From Clostridium sp. (GTDB lineage: Bacteria; Bacillota; Clostridia; Clostridiales; Clostridiaceae): a stretch of DNA of 16,290 nucleotides. The notes beneath the pieces were generated by a model. That model saw only the letters and a program-made list of their open reading frames with translations. It had not been told where the DNA came from and ran no database searches. The stretch's first letter is position 1; each line of letters opens with the position of its first letter. Positions 15,012-16,290 of the stretch are shown one piece after another. Both the position numbers and the translations under genes were made by a program. The stretch lies in the NCBI GenBank assembly GCA_003539755.1, contig DPOH01000339.1, positions 1 to 16,290 of the forward strand. Reading direction: 5' to 3'.

Positions 15012-16019
15012 TTATTCATTTATTACGCTAACTGGATTGCCATTTAAATATGAATTGAAATTGTCTATAGCCATTTGTATAGCTCTAAATCTAGATTCTC
15101 TTGTACACCATGCTATATGTCCTGTAATCTTTGCATTTGGACAATCTAATATAGGCACTTTTTCTAGTAGAGGTTCATCTCTTATAACGTCTAATCCTGC
15201 TGCATATATTTTACCATTATTTAAAGCTTCAACAAGGTCTTTTTCAACTATCAATTTACCACGTGCTGTATTTATTAATATTACTCCATCCTTCATTTTG
15301 TTAATTACTTCTTTATTAACCATATTTTCTGTATTGGCAGTTAAAGGTGTATTTAATGAAATTACATCAGATTGTTCTAATAATTCATCTAAGGAAACTT
15401 GTTCTATAAAGTCATATTGTTCACCAGTTTTTTTATGTCTACTATAACTTATTACTCTCATACCAAAACCATGAGCTATCTTTGCTGTACAGTAACCTAT
15501 ATTGCCTAACCCCCATATTCCCATTGTCTTTCCGTATAGCTCTATTTGTCTTGTAAATGTCTTTGTATATTTCTTATTTTTAGAAGTATCATTTAAATAT
15601 ACATTTTTTATATAGTTGTTGTGGATTTCAATGTTATGACATATATCTAATAGAAGTGCAAAACCGTATTCCGCAATAGTAGAATCGCCGTAGATTGTAT
15701 TGGTTAATATTAGGTTTCTTTCTTTTGTGGCTTCATAGTCATACTTTCCAAAACCATGAGCGAGAGTTGAGAGATACTTTAACTTCGGATGTTCATTTAG
15801 AAATTCTCTAGTTATTACATTATCTTTTATAAATAATCCAATTACTGCTTCAGCATCAGAATCTATAGCTTTTAATCTATCTTCGTAAGTTGTAGATTTA
15901 TCTAATAGAACATATTTGATTTGAAGATCATGATCTAAATTATCTAGTTTATGCCATGCATTATAGATATCATCTAATGTTAAGTTTTCAGGTGTTGACA
16001 TTAATACAATTACTTTCAT
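15012..16019 (-). CDS. D-isomer-specific 2-hydroxyacid dehydrogenase
   Basis: Cytoplasmic NAD(P)-dependent enzyme interconverting a 2-keto acid and a D-2-hydroxyacid. Taking ATG 16019 (MKVIVLMSTP) gives 335 residues. An ATG four codons upstream (16031) directly abuts the AAGGG and is less likely, though it cannot be excluded. The Rossmann motif GLGNIG is at 170-175. Catalytic residues fit the family: Arg253 in NTARG, Glu282 in RDEP and His301 in GHIAW. Where NAD-specific members have an Asp at the end of the second beta strand, this one reads SYSRHKK, which suggests NADP(H) use. Possible substrates include glyoxylate, hydroxypyruvate or branched or aromatic keto acids; the sequence does not decide. 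It has its own promoter and is convergent to the aminotransferase. Confidence 0.9.
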   Translation of the reverse strand: MKVIVLMSTPENLTLDDIYNAWHKLDNLDHDLQIKYVLLDKSTTYEDRLKAIDSDAEAVIGLFIKDNVITREFLNEHPKLKYLSTLAHGFGKYDYEATKERNLILTNTIYGDSTIAEYGFALLLDICHNIEIHNNYIKNVYLNDTSKNKKYTKTFTRQIELYGKTMGIWGLGNIGYCTAKIAHGFGMRVISYSRHKKTGEQYDFIEQVSLDELLEQSDVISLNTPLTANTENMVNKEVINKMKDGVILINTARGKLIVEKDLVEALNNGKIYAAGLDVIRDEPLLEKVPILDCPNAKITGHIAWCTRESRFRAIQMAIDNFNSYLNGNPVSVINE

Positions 16020-16290
16020 TTGCTTTCCCATCCCTTCGTATATAAAAAATTAATATTCAGGATTGTGAAACAAATAGATATTGTTTACGCATTATTAAAA
16101 TAAATTATAATAACAAACATTTTAACAGTCAATATGTTGAGAATAGGAATAAAGAGTGGGGAAAATAATTGTCTAAAAATAATATGATTATTCATACATA
16201 AAATTTTACAATATAACTTAATTTAAAAGAAAACTTTATTTTTTAAACTAGTAAAATAATAATTATTTTTTGTTAATGCACTCTAAAGGC
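16020..16290. other. Upstream region of the dehydrogenase, right edge of the window
   Basis: Apart from the minus-strand promoter at 16104-16132, nothing codes convincingly here. The predicted 5' leader contains AAACAA (16068-16073) with TTGTTT (16081-16086), a 6-bp inverted repeat just downstream of the start point that could be an operator. From 16133 on the sequence is very AT-rich without a recognisable gene, and may be the upstream region of a gene outside the window. Confidence 0.4.
16104..16132 (-). promoter_or_regulatory. Near-consensus promoter for the 2-hydroxyacid dehydrogenase gene
   Basis: On the minus strand TTGACT (16132-16127) and TATAAT (16109-16104) are separated by 17 bases, one mismatch from the primary sigma consensus. 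The start point would be near 16097, giving a leader of about 78 bases before the ATG at 16019. Confidence 0.8.

Noticed and set aside
15037..15447. 136-codon plus-strand frame opposite the dehydrogenase
   Set aside because: It is the complement of a gene whose Rossmann and catalytic motifs are intact, and it has no ribosome binding site or recognisable product.
16065..16088. Catabolite-repression (cre-like) operator in the dehydrogenase leader
   Set aside because: The AAACAA/TTGTTT repeat lacks the central CG and the arm sequence of the cre consensus; only a generic weak inverted repeat is supported.

Overview
The base composition is strongly AT-rich, ribosome binding sites are strong GGAGG types, codon choice leans to A/T (AGA, ATA, GGA), and the genes encode anaerobic iron-sulfur enzymes. 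Together these point to a low-GC Firmicute, most likely Clostridium sensu stricto of the saccharolytic, solvent-forming kind. That assignment is inferred from gene content and composition; no taxonomic marker gene is present.

Positions 356-9767 hold one co-directional run of nine genes that looks like a single sulfate-assimilation operon. It begins with a sulfate-binding lipoprotein, two permeases and an ATPase (sbp-cysT-cysW-cysA), which import sulfate. A flavoprotein and ferredoxin pair follows (aprA-aprB), then two-subunit ATP sulfurylase (cysD-cysN) and a small siroheme sulfite reductase with a fused ferredoxin domain. The implied route is sulfate to APS (CysDN), APS to sulfite (AprAB) and sulfite to sulfide. 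No APS kinase and no thioredoxin-type PAPS/APS reductase (CysH) is present, so APS appears to be reduced directly by an enzyme of the kind best known from dissimilatory sulfate reducers. AprB lacks the long tail of dissimilatory AprB, CysN has a C-terminal extension of about 150 residues without a kinase P-loop, and the sulfite reductase has no AsrA/AsrB partners. The leader (1-355) has no convincing promoter but contains a stretch resembling a T-box Stem I without the matching antiterminator.

Positions 9768-9922 carry a long hairpin between the convergent sulfite reductase and MATE efflux genes. The MATE gene (9923-11350, minus strand) is a multidrug/sodium antiporter of the MepA-like type. 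The 573-base divergent region after it contains a full-consensus promoter (TTGACA-N17-TATAAT) reading right, followed by a perfect 23-bp inverted repeat inside the predicted leader of the next gene.

Positions 11924-14791 encode an orphan oligopeptide-type binding lipoprotein and a HisC-like PLP aminotransferase, separated by a strong hairpin with no U-tract on the coding strand. Convergent to them is a D-2-hydroxyacid dehydrogenase (15012-16019, minus) with its own near-consensus promoter. Two terminator-type hairpins separate the convergent pair. This right half could be a small amino-acid or peptide utilisation set (uptake, transamination, 2-keto acid reduction), but that link is inference. 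No rRNA, tRNA, CRISPR array, insertion sequence or phage gene was seen.
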